The notes under the pieces: model-generated | Seen by the model: the letters and a program-made list of their open reading frames with translations, nothing else | What the model was told of the DNA's origin: nothing | The model's database searches: none | Shown here: positions 1 through 6,023 of the stretch, piece by piece | How positions within the stretch are numbered: position 1 is the first letter of the stretch | How the letters are laid out: each line of letters opens with the position of its first letter | Translations under genes and position numbers: made by a program | From: an uncultured Bacilli bacterium | GTDB taxonomy: Bacteria > Bacillota_I > Bacilli_A > RF39 > UBA660 | Length of the DNA: 12,610 nucleotides | Assembly: GCA_944329255.1 (NCBI GenBank) | Contig: CALVIA010000026.1 | Coordinates: 1 to 12,610 of the forward strand | Direction of reading: 5' to 3'

Positions 1-126
1 CATTTCAATATGATAAATTCCATCTTGTTTATATATATCACTTTTTATTTCTTCTGTTTTAGAATCTATTTCATCTAACATATCAAAAGCATCAAATAAT
101 GATAAACTTCTTGGATCCATATTCAT
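1..126 (-). CDS. Hsp20/alpha-crystallin small heat-shock protein, N-terminal fragment (runs off the window)
   Basis: Only the first 42 codons are present; the gene continues beyond position 1. The start is the ATG at 126-124, with an AAAGGAAG ribosome site 7 nt upstream; a second in-frame ATG at 120-118 is less well placed. The peptide has the usual Hsp20 opening: a short Asp-Pro-Arg segment, a LFDAFDML-like stretch (about residues 10-17), then SDIYKQDGIYHIEM (29-42), which aligns with the first strand of the alpha-crystallin domain (family pattern: DI-x-E-x-x-x-x-Y-x-x-x-x-DLPG). Members are ATP-independent cytosolic holdases that bind unfolding proteins under heat stress. The CIRCE operator at 164-190 independently supports a heat-shock gene and predicts repression by HrcA. 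Family call is good; the specific subfamily cannot be judged from the fragment. Confidence 0.8.
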   Translation of the reverse strand, partial: MNMDPRSLSLFDAFDMLDEIDSKTEEIKSDIYKQDGIYHIEM

Positions 127-149
127 ATTTTCACTTCCTTTCATTTATA

Positions 150-177
150 ATTATACTCTTTTATTAGCACTTGTCAA
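150..177 (-). promoter_or_regulatory. SigA-type promoter of the hsp20 gene
   Basis: Read on the minus strand, TTGACA (177-172) is followed after 16 nt by TATAAT (155-150), close to ideal for a housekeeping sigma factor. The -35 box lies inside the CIRCE inverted repeat, so HrcA binding would directly block RNA polymerase. The -10 box ends 23 nt before the start codon at 126. Confidence 0.8.
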
Positions 178-190
178 TAGCAAGTGCTAA
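164..190. promoter_or_regulatory. CIRCE operator (HrcA binding site), variant arms
   Basis: Perfect 9-bp inverted repeat TTAGCACTT-N9-AAGTGCTAA, with the 9-nt spacer GTCAATAGC. The classical CIRCE consensus is TTAGCACTC-N9-GAGTGCTAA, so each arm differs only at its innermost base, and the change is symmetrical (C/G to T/A). CIRCE is the operator of HrcA, which represses chaperone genes until heat stress titrates GroE. It covers the -35 box of the hsp20 promoter. It also sits in the shared divergent region, 86 nt upstream of the LTA-synthase-family gene at 276. Confidence 0.9.
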
Positions 191-192
191 TA

Positions 193-221
193 TTTTTTTA
201 TTTTTTTATTTTTTTATTTTA
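193..221. repeat. Tandem T7A repeat (8-bp unit, about 3.5 copies)
   Basis: Three consecutive TTTTTTTA units (193-200, 201-208, 209-216) followed by TTTTA (217-221). On the minus strand these are A-tracts just upstream of the hsp20 promoter, where they could act like an UP element. The homopolymeric runs are also prone to slippage. Whether the copy number varies cannot be seen from one sequence. Confidence 0.75.
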
Positions 222-230
222 TTGTTATTA

Positions 231-259
231 TTGTTTTATTATATATATTTTGATAATAT
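231..259 (+). promoter_or_regulatory. Possible promoter of the LTA-synthase-family gene
   Basis: TTGTTT (231-236), a 17-nt spacer and TAATAT (254-259). Both boxes match the consensus only partly, and the region is almost pure A/T, so chance matches are likely. It is placed here because it is the best-spaced pair before the start codon at 276. Confidence 0.35.
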
Positions 260-275
260 TTAGATAGGTGATGTT

Positions 276-2210
276 ATGAAAAAATATAACTTATTAATAT
301 TAAATTTTTTTACTATCTCATTATTCGAGTTATTATTTAATTTTTTAGTATTTAAAAACATTTTTTCTATTTCATCTATTTATATATTATTATTATCATT
401 AATAATATCTCTTATTATAACTATATTTGAATCAATTTTTTCAAATATGGTTAATAAAATAATAAGTATAATAATGATTATATTTATATTTTTGCTTATA
501 TTATCACAATTTATATACTATCTATATTATGATAATATTTTTTCTATTTATTCATTATTTCATGGAGGACAAGTATTTGGTTTTTTTGGATCTATAATAG
601 AAGTTATTATTAATAATATATTTAAAATTATAATATTGTTTATTCCTTTAATTATTTATATTTTATTTATAAAAAAAATCAATTATAATAAAAAAAATTA
701 TAAATATATAATAATTTCTATAATACTTAGTATTTTTATTTATAGCATTTTTTTGATAATCATAAATTTTACAGATAAAAATAAAACTTATTCATCTTAT
801 AATTTATATTTTTCAACTCATGTTCCAAAACTAACAGTAAAAGACTTTGGAGTATTAACCGAAATGTCTCTTGATTTAAATAGATCTCTTTTTGGATTTA
901 AAGAAGAAATTATTTTAAATAATATAAATAATGAAAGCGATTCTGGTAATGAAGTAGAAAAACAAATAGAATATAATATGCTTAATATTGACTTTGAAAA
1001 ATTAAATGAAAATCAAAATGATGAAACAATTATAAGTATGAATAATTATTTTAAAAGCATCACACCAACAGAAAAAAATAAGTATACAGGAATGTTTGAA
1101 GGAAAAAATTTAATTGTAATTTTGGCTGAAGCATTTTCACCAATGTCTATCAATAAAGATTTAACACCTACTTTATATGAAATGTATGAGAAAGGATTTC
1201 AATTTGATAATTTCTATAGTCCTTTATTTTATGTAAGTACTTCAGATGGGGAGTATATTTCATTAACATCTTTATTACCTAAAGAAGGCACTTGGAGTAT
1301 GCCTGAATCAAGTAATAATTACTTACCATTTGTTTATGGAAATATTTTTAAAACATTAAATTATAATACAAGAGCATATCACAATGGAGTATATACTTTT
1401 TACAATAGAAATGTATCTTTACCAAATATGGGTTACGATTTTAAAGCATGTTATGATGGACTTGACATAAATTGTGGTATATGGCCTCAAAGTGATGTTG
1501 AAATGATTGAAAAAACTGTTGATGAATTTATAAATGATGAAAAATTTATGACATATTATGTTACTATAAGTGGTCATCTTCAATATAATTATTATGGAAA
1601 TACTATGGTTATGAAAAATTGGAATAAAATTAAAGATTTGCCTTTTGAATTTGCTATAAAATGTTACTTAGCAACTCAAATTGAATTAAATAATGCCGTT
1701 GAGTTATTAATAAATAAATTAAAAGAGGCAAACAAATTAGATGATACTGTCATAGTAATAAGTTCTGATCATTATCCATATGGTCTTAAAAATTCTGAAA
1801 TAATGAATTATGTGGATTATATAAAAGATGAAAAATTTGATATTCATAGAAATTCATTATTAATATGGAACAGTGGAATGAAAGAAAACATTACTATTAC
1901 TAAATATTCGAGTAGTTTAGATATTTTACCTACAATTTTGAATCTATTTAATATAAATTATGATTCAAGATTGCTGATGGGAAATGATATTTTTTCTAAT
2001 AAAGAAGGGTTAGTAATATATAGTGATAGAAGTTGGATGAGTAGTTATGGTAAATACGATTCTGTATTAGATAAATTTACTTCATTTAAAAAAGATGTCC
2101 CAAGTTCTTATGTTGAAAATATAAACAATGAGGTATATAACAAATTTTTAATGTCTAAATTAATTTTAGAAAAAAATTACTATTATTATTTAAAAAACAA
2201 CATTTCTTAA
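276..2210 (+). CDS. LTA synthase family membrane sulfatase-fold phosphoglycerol transferase
   Basis: 644 residues, the usual LtaS size. Residues 1-166 hold about five hydrophobic helices (roughly 4-26, 33-52, 60-84, 110-133, 143-166); an extracytoplasmic sulfatase-fold domain follows from about 275. The LtaS active site can be traced: E285 in ILAEAFSP, the nucleophile T322 in STSDGEY, H369/R378 in a YHNGVYTFYNRN segment, H434 in SGHLQ, and D498-H499 in SSDHYP. Known relatives use phosphatidylglycerol to build or prime glycerol-phosphate polymers on the outer membrane face, so an anionic cell-surface polymer is the expected product; whether this one is a polymerase, a primase or a modifying transferase is not decidable here. 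The start ATG has AGGTGAT (266-272) just upstream. It stands alone, transcribed away from hsp20, and ends inside a terminator hairpin. Residues 210-260 form a polar, Asn/Glu-rich linker. Confidence 0.88.
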   Translation: MKKYNLLILNFFTISLFELLFNFLVFKNIFSISSIYILLLSLIISLIITIFESIFSNMVNKIISIIMIIFIFLLILSQFIYYLYYDNIFSIYSLFHGGQVFGFFGSIIEVIINNIFKIIILFIPLIIYILFIKKINYNKKNYKYIIISIILSIFIYSIFLIIINFTDKNKTYSSYNLYFSTHVPKLTVKDFGVLTEMSLDLNRSLFGFKEEIILNNINNESDSGNEVEKQIEYNMLNIDFEKLNENQNDETIISMNNYFKSITPTEKNKYTGMFEGKNLIVILAEAFSPMSINKDLTPTLYEMYEKGFQFDNFYSPLFYVSTSDGEYISLTSLLPKEGTWSMPESSNNYLPFVYGNIFKTLNYNTRAYHNGVYTFYNRNVSLPNMGYDFKACYDGLDINCGIWPQSDVEMIEKTVDEFINDEKFMTYYVTISGHLQYNYYGNTMVMKNWNKIKDLPFEFAIKCYLATQIELNNAVELLINKLKEANKLDDTVIVISSDHYPYGLKNSEIMNYVDYIKDEKFDIHRNSLLIWNSGMKENITITKYSSSLDILPTILNLFNINYDSRLLMGNDIFSNKEGLVIYSDRSWMSSYGKYDSVLDKFTSFKKDVPSSYVENINNEVYNKFLMSKLILEKNYYYYLKNNIS

Positions 2211-2224
2211 AAATGTTGTTTTTT
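2192..2224. terminator. Bidirectional intrinsic terminator between convergent genes
   Basis: A perfect 14-bp stem (2192-2205 with 2211-2224) and 5-nt loop CTTAA. Its outer pairs are A/T runs, giving a U-tract on both strands. It contains the stop codon of the LTA-synthase-family gene (2208-2210) and overlaps the TAA stop of the ThsB-like gene (2225-2223), so it can serve both convergent transcripts. Confidence 0.85.
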
Positions 2225-2714
2225 AATAAAAATCTCTAATACTTCTAGCATCATCTATCCATAATTCTATGTTTTCAAATACACAATTGTATGCATCCTT
2301 TGGTTCAGGATCATAACATTTTATTACACTTCTTAGAGATTTATCATCTCTATTCATTTTAAAATTTAAAAATGGGTTTATTCCTTTTTTACATTTACCA
2401 GTTACTGGATCATCTAAATTATGTATATATATTCCTAATAATCCCTTACCATCATTCCATGCTTTTTCTATTTCATATCTAATCCACTTACGATTTGCTG
2501 TTTCTTCCCCAATAAATACAATTAAACAATCAGCAATATTTAATCTATCGTCTATCCATTTTTTTATTGCTTCATCACCTTTATCACAAATAGATTTCCA
2601 TTCTTCATTTGATGCCGGTTTAATATCATTAATCAATCCCATGCTTCTTATTTCATCAATTCTTCTTCCATCTTTTTCATAATGGTAACTTAAAAATATT
2701 TTTTTCTTTGCCAT
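2223..2714 (-). CDS. ThsB-like TIR-domain protein (Thoeris sensor family), no ThsA in the window
   Basis: 163 residues, a single TIR-like domain of the DUF1863/MTH538 (Thoeris ThsB) type. Visible hallmarks are KKIFLSYHYEKD (4-15), an AIKKWID helix (49-55), CLIVFIGEETANRKWIRYEIEKAW (63-86) with E81 at the family's conserved RYE position, LLGIYIHNL (92-100) and a GINPF turn (111-115). ThsB proteins sense phage infection and make an NAD-derived cyclic ADP-ribose-type signal that activates the effector ThsA. No ThsA (SIR2- or TM/macro-SLOG type) is present here. It is the last gene of a three-gene operon: AAAGGAGG begins immediately after the upstream stop codon and sits 4 nt from the ATG, so production is tied to the PLP-enzyme gene. 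It may be a stand-alone sensor with an effector elsewhere, or a TIR with another role. Family call is strong; function as defence is inferred. Confidence 0.85.
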   Translation of the reverse strand: MAKKKIFLSYHYEKDGRRIDEIRSMGLINDIKPASNEEWKSICDKGDEAIKKWIDDRLNIADCLIVFIGEETANRKWIRYEIEKAWNDGKGLLGIYIHNLDDPVTGKCKKGINPFLNFKMNRDDKSLRSVIKCYDPEPKDAYNCVFENIELWIDDARSIRDFY

Positions 2715-2725
2715 ATTTCCTCCTT

Positions 2726-3976
2726 TTACATTTTATTTATTTTTGATATAGCATTTAAAACTGCTATTTTTCCATAATAATATGTCAATGCACCTTGTTG
2801 ATATGCTATATATGGGCTTCTTAATGGACCATCACAAGACAATTCTATTGAAGAACCTTGTGTAAATGTTCCAGCAGCCATTATAACTTTATCTTTATAT
2901 CCAGGCATTGGTGAAGGTATAGGAATTACATTTGAATCTATTGGAGATGCTTGTTGAATTCCTTCACAATATTTAATCATTGTATGTTCATTATTAAATA
3001 TTATATTTTGTACTATATCTACTCTATCCTCATTTGCTTTAGGTTCAACATCATATTTTAAATCTTCTAATATTTGTGATGTAAAAATAGATGTTTTTAA
3101 AGCTTCTCCAACTATTTTAGGAGCCATAAAAATTCCCATTAACAATGATCTATTAGCATCTAGTGATGGTCCAACTTCTTTTGCTTCTCCTGGAACATTT
3201 AATCTTTCAGCACAAAGTTTTATTAAATTTGATTCGCCACATATATAACCACCATTTTTTACCATACCAGCTCCTAAGTTCTTTATTAAAGAACCTACTA
3301 CTAAATCAGCTCCTATTTCAATTGGCTCTTTTTTGGTTACAAATTCACAATAACAATTATCAATCATAATAATTGTATTAGGAGATATTTTTTTTATAAA
3401 TTTAATAACTTTTTCTGTTTTTTCAATGCTTATACTTTTCCTTGTTGAATAGCCTTTACTTCTTTGAATTTCAATTAATTTTATAAAATTACTTTTTAAT
3501 TTTTTTTCTATTTCTTTATAATTAAAATCATTATCTATTAAATCTATTTGTTCATAATTTATATTATAACTTTTTAAAGAACTTCCATTTTCCTTAATTC
3601 CTATAACTTCATCTAAGGTATCATATGGTTTACCAGTAATACTTAATAGTATATCATTGGGTCTTAATAATGCAAATAAAGCAATTGTAATTGCATGTGT
3701 TCCCGATATAATTTGGCTTCTTACAAGTGCATCCTCAGATTTAAAAATTTGAGAATATACTTTCTCAATTTTATCTCTTCCTATATCATTATATCCATAA
3801 CCGGTTGTATATGAAAAATCACTTTCACATATCTCATTATCAATAAAAGCTTTTAATACTTTAAAACTATTAAATTCAACAATATCATCTATTTTATTTA
3901 TATATGGTTTAATTTTTTCTTCTGTTTTTTTTGATAAACTTATAAGTTCCTTGTTTAAATATAATTTATCTAACAT
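2726..3976 (-). CDS. Methionine gamma-lyase family PLP-dependent protein (YnbB/'aluminum resistance' type)
   Basis: 416 residues from the ATG at 3976-3974, the typical size. That start has AAGGAG 6 nt upstream; extending to a TTG at 3994 would run into the ribosome site and overlap the preceding gene. This is a fold-type I PLP enzyme: YTTGYGYNDIGRD (56-68), the cofactor-phosphate segment SGTHAI (91-96), D206 in IMIDNCYCEF for the pyridine nitrogen, and K232 in GSLIKNLGAG as the likely Schiff-base lysine. The C-terminal IPIPSPMPGYKDKVIMAAGTF region (from 351) is typical of this family, which is annotated as carbon-sulfur lyase; the physiological substrate of YnbB-type members is not well established. 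It starts 1 nt after the dehydrogenase gene stops and ends 11 nt before the ThsB-like gene. Family call is sound; substrate unknown. Confidence 0.85.
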   Translation of the reverse strand: MLDKLYLNKELISLSKKTEEKIKPYINKIDDIVEFNSFKVLKAFIDNEICESDFSYTTGYGYNDIGRDKIEKVYSQIFKSEDALVRSQIISGTHAITIALFALLRPNDILLSITGKPYDTLDEVIGIKENGSSLKSYNINYEQIDLIDNDFNYKEIEKKLKSNFIKLIEIQRSKGYSTRKSISIEKTEKVIKFIKKISPNTIIMIDNCYCEFVTKKEPIEIGADLVVGSLIKNLGAGMVKNGGYICGESNLIKLCAERLNVPGEAKEVGPSLDANRSLLMGIFMAPKIVGEALKTSIFTSQILEDLKYDVEPKANEDRVDIVQNIIFNNEHTMIKYCEGIQQASPIDSNVIPIPSPMPGYKDKVIMAAGTFTQGSSIELSCDGPLRSPYIAYQQGALTYYYGKIAVLNAISKINKM

Positions 3977-3977
3977 T

Positions 3978-4691
3978 TTATACTCCTTCTTCAATTTTTA
4001 TTATATCACAATCTTTATATTTTTTAGTAGAAATAATATCATATATTAGGTTTGCAACATAAAATGGTTCAATTAATTTTTTTTGGCCAATTCTTTTCAT
4101 TTCTTCTTTTAAATATTCTTGATTCATGTTCCTTATAGATTCAGTGTTCATCCAATTTGGTGCTACTGCACATATATCTATATTTTTATATTTTTTCCTA
4201 AATATTTTTGTCATCATATTAATTCCTGCTTTAGAAATACAATAGTCTAGGCTTATATCATTATATGTGTCTATTGAATCAGTTGAAGATATATTTATTA
4301 TATTTTTTACATTACATTTTTTTATTACTTCTCTTGTAACTAAAAACGTCCCAATAATATTTACATTTAAAACTTTTTTAAAATCTTCAATATTTTTATT
4401 TTCTATAAAATCATCCAATGATAATGATGCATTATTAATTAATATATCTATATTTTTAAAAGTATTTACTGATTTATCTATCATGTTTTTTACTTCTTTT
4501 TCTTTAGTTATATCACATTTTATAATAAGTACATTAGTTTTATATTTTTCTAAAATATATTTTTTTAATTCATATGCTTCTTTTTTACTATTTTTATAAT
4601 TAATAATTAAATTATATCCTTCTTTAGCAAATTTCAAAATTAATTCTTTTCCTAATCCTTTTGCAGATCCAGTTACTAAGATTGTTCTCAT
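3978..4691 (-). CDS. Short-chain dehydrogenase/reductase, FabG-like
   Basis: 237 residues, a classical SDR. The Rossmann nucleotide-binding motif TGSAKGLG is at 7-14, NNAS at 86-89, the catalytic serine region INISS at 132-136 and the Y-x-x-x-K pair at Y150/K154. FabG and its relatives reduce 3-oxoacyl or other carbonyl substrates with NAD(P)H. Here the C-terminus is short and the substrate loop after PNWMNTES (179-185) is not diagnostic, so the substrate is open; the lack of fatty-acid genes nearby argues against naming it fabG. The chosen ATG (4691-4689) follows AAGGTGA (4703-4697) by 5 nt; a GTG three codons upstream lies inside that ribosome site. It is the first gene of the operon continuing into the PLP enzyme and the ThsB-like gene. 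A TATAAA at 4711-4706 could be its -10 box, but no convincing -35 is seen, and some read-through from the tRNA promoter is possible. Confidence 0.85.
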   Translation of the reverse strand: MRTILVTGSAKGLGKELILKFAKEGYNLIINYKNSKKEAYELKKYILEKYKTNVLIIKCDITKEKEVKNMIDKSVNTFKNIDILINNASLSLDDFIENKNIEDFKKVLNVNIIGTFLVTREVIKKCNVKNIINISSTDSIDTYNDISLDYCISKAGINMMTKIFRKKYKNIDICAVAPNWMNTESIRNMNQEYLKEEMKRIGQKKLIEPFYVANLIYDIISTKKYKDCDIIKIEEGV

Positions 4692-4712
4692 ACTAATCAC
4701 CTTTTTTTATAG

Positions 4713-4737
4713 AAAAAAAATCGATAAAATCGATTTC
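4713..4737 (-). terminator. Intrinsic terminator downstream of tRNA-His
   Basis: On the minus strand, an 8-bp stem AAATCGAT/ATCGATTT (4736-4729 with 4725-4718) with a TTT loop, followed by a run of T residues (complement of the A-run 4720-4713). It lies 11 nt beyond the tRNA 3' end and before the dehydrogenase gene, so it should release the tRNA transcript. Confidence 0.8.
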
Positions 4738-4747
4738 ATTTTTTTAA

Positions 4748-4824
4748 TGGGGCGCCATATCGGAATCGAACCGATGCATACCAGAGCCACAATCTGGCGT
4801 GTTAACCACTTCACCAATGACGCC
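4748..4824 (-). tRNA. tRNA-His (anticodon GTG)
   Basis: A complete cloverleaf of 77 nt including the G-1 and the encoded CCA. The acceptor stem GCGTCAT pairs with ATGGCGC (one G-T pair). G at 4824 is the extra G-1 that marks histidine tRNAs, and it pairs with C73. The anticodon stem CCAGA/TCTGG holds the loop TTGTGGC, giving anticodon GTG. The T-arm is ATCGG-TTCGATT-CCGAT, and 3' CCA is encoded (4750-4748). The local base composition is far more GC-rich than the flanks. It is transcribed from its own promoter and terminator and delivers histidine to CAC/CAT codons. Confidence 0.97.
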
Positions 4825-4842
4825 ATAAAAAATAACAAGGTT

Positions 4843-4871
4843 ATTATATCATCATCGCTATTTTATTTCAA
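4843..4871 (-). promoter_or_regulatory. Promoter of tRNA-His
   Basis: Minus-strand TTGAAA (4871-4866), a 17-nt spacer, then TATAAT (4848-4843), 18 nt upstream of the tRNA 5' end. The -10 matches the consensus perfectly, the -35 at five of six positions, with ideal spacing. Confidence 0.85.
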
Positions 4872-4903
4872 TATTTTTTTTAAAATATATCAAAAAACTT
4901 GAA

Positions 4904-4932
4904 GTAATATACAAGATGGTAATATACAAGAT
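4904..4932. repeat. Two 14-bp direct repeats, 15-bp period
   Basis: GTAATATACAAGAT occurs at 4904-4917 and again, identically, at 4919-4932 with one base between. It lies between the stop of the 2H-like gene and the tRNA promoter, about 33 bp upstream of the tRNA -35 box. It is too short to be an IS remnant by itself; it could be an operator pair or a slippage duplication. Confidence 0.8.
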
Positions 4933-4936
4933 TCAA

Positions 4937-5407
4937 TTAATTATTATATTTTTTGTAATTTTTATACTCAATGTATTTTGAATCAATAATAATAACATTT
5001 TTATTGTTTTTTCTTACGTTCATACCGAATATTCCTTTTACTTTATAACTTTTATTAAATTTTTCAAATTTTAAATTTTGTGTATTTCTATTTTTTGCTC
5101 CATAGTTTATAGATGTAGTTATATGTGGTGTAATTAATTTCATGTTTTCATCATAGTTTAAATAATACTCTTTTAATTCGTCAGGAATGTTTATTAAAAA
5201 CCCACTATTCATTTCATCTGATGCATATCCAATAATTTCTACTTCAAATTCTTTTCCTATTAAATTTGAAAAAACTTCATTTTTATCTGGAAATAATTTA
5301 AATGTGCAATGATAAATATCGCTTGAAATTGGTAATTTTTGTTTTTCTAGACTTTTTAAAAAAGCATAAGATTCTTTTGTAAAAAATAATCCTTCAAAAT
5401 TAATCAT
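4937..5407 (-). CDS. Putative 2H phosphoesterase (LigT / tRNA-ligase-CPD-like fold)
   Basis: 156 residues, not recognised as a named family member, but it carries two H-x-T motifs in the arrangement of 2H phosphoesterases: IYHCTF (H33, T35) and TPHITTS (H95, T97), the latter very close to the PHITL motif of LigT-type proteins. Between them is a GKEFEVEIIGYASDEMNSGF segment (51-70), matching the strand that precedes the second His motif in 2H proteins; NTQNLKF and a VKGIFGM strand follow. Known relatives open 2',3'-cyclic phosphates or 2'-5' linkages in RNA or nucleotides. The length fits a single compact domain. The ATG (5407-5405) follows AAAGGTGA. It is divergently transcribed from the HEPN-like operon across an 88-nt intergenic region. 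The fold assignment rests on motifs and spacing only; the substrate is unknown. Confidence 0.6.
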   Translation of the reverse strand: MINFEGLFFTKESYAFLKSLEKQKLPISSDIYHCTFKLFPDKNEVFSNLIGKEFEVEIIGYASDEMNSGFLINIPDELKEYYLNYDENMKLITPHITTSINYGAKNRNTQNLKFEKFNKSYKVKGIFGMNVRKNNKNVIIIDSKYIEYKNYKKYNN

Positions 5408-5423
5408 TTTATCACCTTTAAAT

Positions 5424-5432
5424 ATTATAACA
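5424..5432 (-). promoter_or_regulatory. Extended -10 promoter element for the 2H-like gene
   Basis: The minus strand reads TGTTATAAT (5432-5424), a full extended -10 box, 16 nt before the start codon at 5407. No good -35 box is visible, which is acceptable for an extended -10 promoter. Confidence 0.5.
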
Positions 5433-5449
5433 TAATATTCATTATTTAA

Positions 5450-5478
5450 TTGAAATTAAATAAATTTAGTGTTAAATT
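5450..5478 (+). promoter_or_regulatory. Probable promoter of the HEPN-like/PemK-like operon
   Basis: TTGAAA (5450-5455), a 17-nt spacer and TAAATT (5473-5478). The -35 is good and the -10 partial. It sits back-to-back with the promoter of the divergent 2H-like gene, so one regulator could control both directions. Confidence 0.5.
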
Positions 5479-5495
5479 ATATATGGAGGATAGTT

Positions 5496-6023
5496 ATGAA
5501 CATTGAATATATCAAAGAATGGTTTTTAAGTAATAATGCATATATAAAAAATAATTATGAAACTCTAAATATTCTTATTCTTTATACATTAGTTTTTGAA
5601 AAAGTAAACAAAATTAAAAATGATGATGAAATATATATATTAAATAACAAAATATCTTTTAAATCTGGAAATTTATTTGCAAAGGATGATATATTAGATT
5701 ATTTAAAAGTTATAAATTATAAATATGGTTATTTAGATATTGATGACTTAAAAAATACTTTTATATATAGAAATTTGATAAATCATGGTGGTTTAGTTGA
5801 TGATTCATTTTTAATTGATAATTTTAGTGATACAGTTTTAAGAATTATGTATGAGTATAAAGATTATGATTTTAATAAATATATATATAAGCTAGGTAAT
5901 AAAGTTTTTTTTAGTAATTGCAATTTAAAAGAAAATGATTTAAATCTTTTAAAAAATTATTTAACTGATGATCAAATTTTATTTGAAGTTTATAAAGATG
6001 ATAATCATATAGAGGTTTACTAA
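5496..6023 (+). CDS. Uncharacterised protein with HEPN-type R-x4-H motif
   Basis: 175 residues from the ATG at 5496, which has GGAGG (5485-5489) 6 nt upstream; an in-frame start nine codons earlier has no ribosome site. No named family is recognised. Residues 20-40 form a hydrophobic helix (YETLNILILYTLVFEKV). Residues 91-99 read YRNLINHGG, an R92-N93-x-x-x-H97 motif of the kind that forms the active site of HEPN ribonucleases (Arg, polar residue, then His four to six positions after Arg), preceded by acidic LDIDDLKNTF and followed by a helix around 107-121. HEPN proteins are small, all-helical, usually dimeric RNases found in toxin-antitoxin, abortive-infection and CRISPR systems. The stop overlaps the next start (TAATG), so the two products are probably made together. 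Codon and base composition match neighbours. The motif is clear; the HEPN fold and RNase activity are inferred. Confidence 0.5.
   Translation: MNIEYIKEWFLSNNAYIKNNYETLNILILYTLVFEKVNKIKNDDEIYILNNKISFKSGNLFAKDDILDYLKVINYKYGYLDIDDLKNTFIYRNLINHGGLVDDSFLIDNFSDTVLRIMYEYKDYDFNKYIYKLGNKVFFSNCNLKENDLNLLKNYLTDDQILFEVYKDDNHIEVY

Noticed and set aside
3163..4599. Plus-strand ORFs opposite the PLP enzyme and SDR genes
   Set aside because: Shadow frames of well-supported genes; Leu/Phe/Ile-rich translations typical of AT-rich antisense reading.
4748..4824. tRNA-His as an integration (att) site of a mobile element
   Set aside because: I found no integrase gene and no second copy of the tRNA 3' end in the window; the ATCGATTT stem nearby is explained by the terminator.
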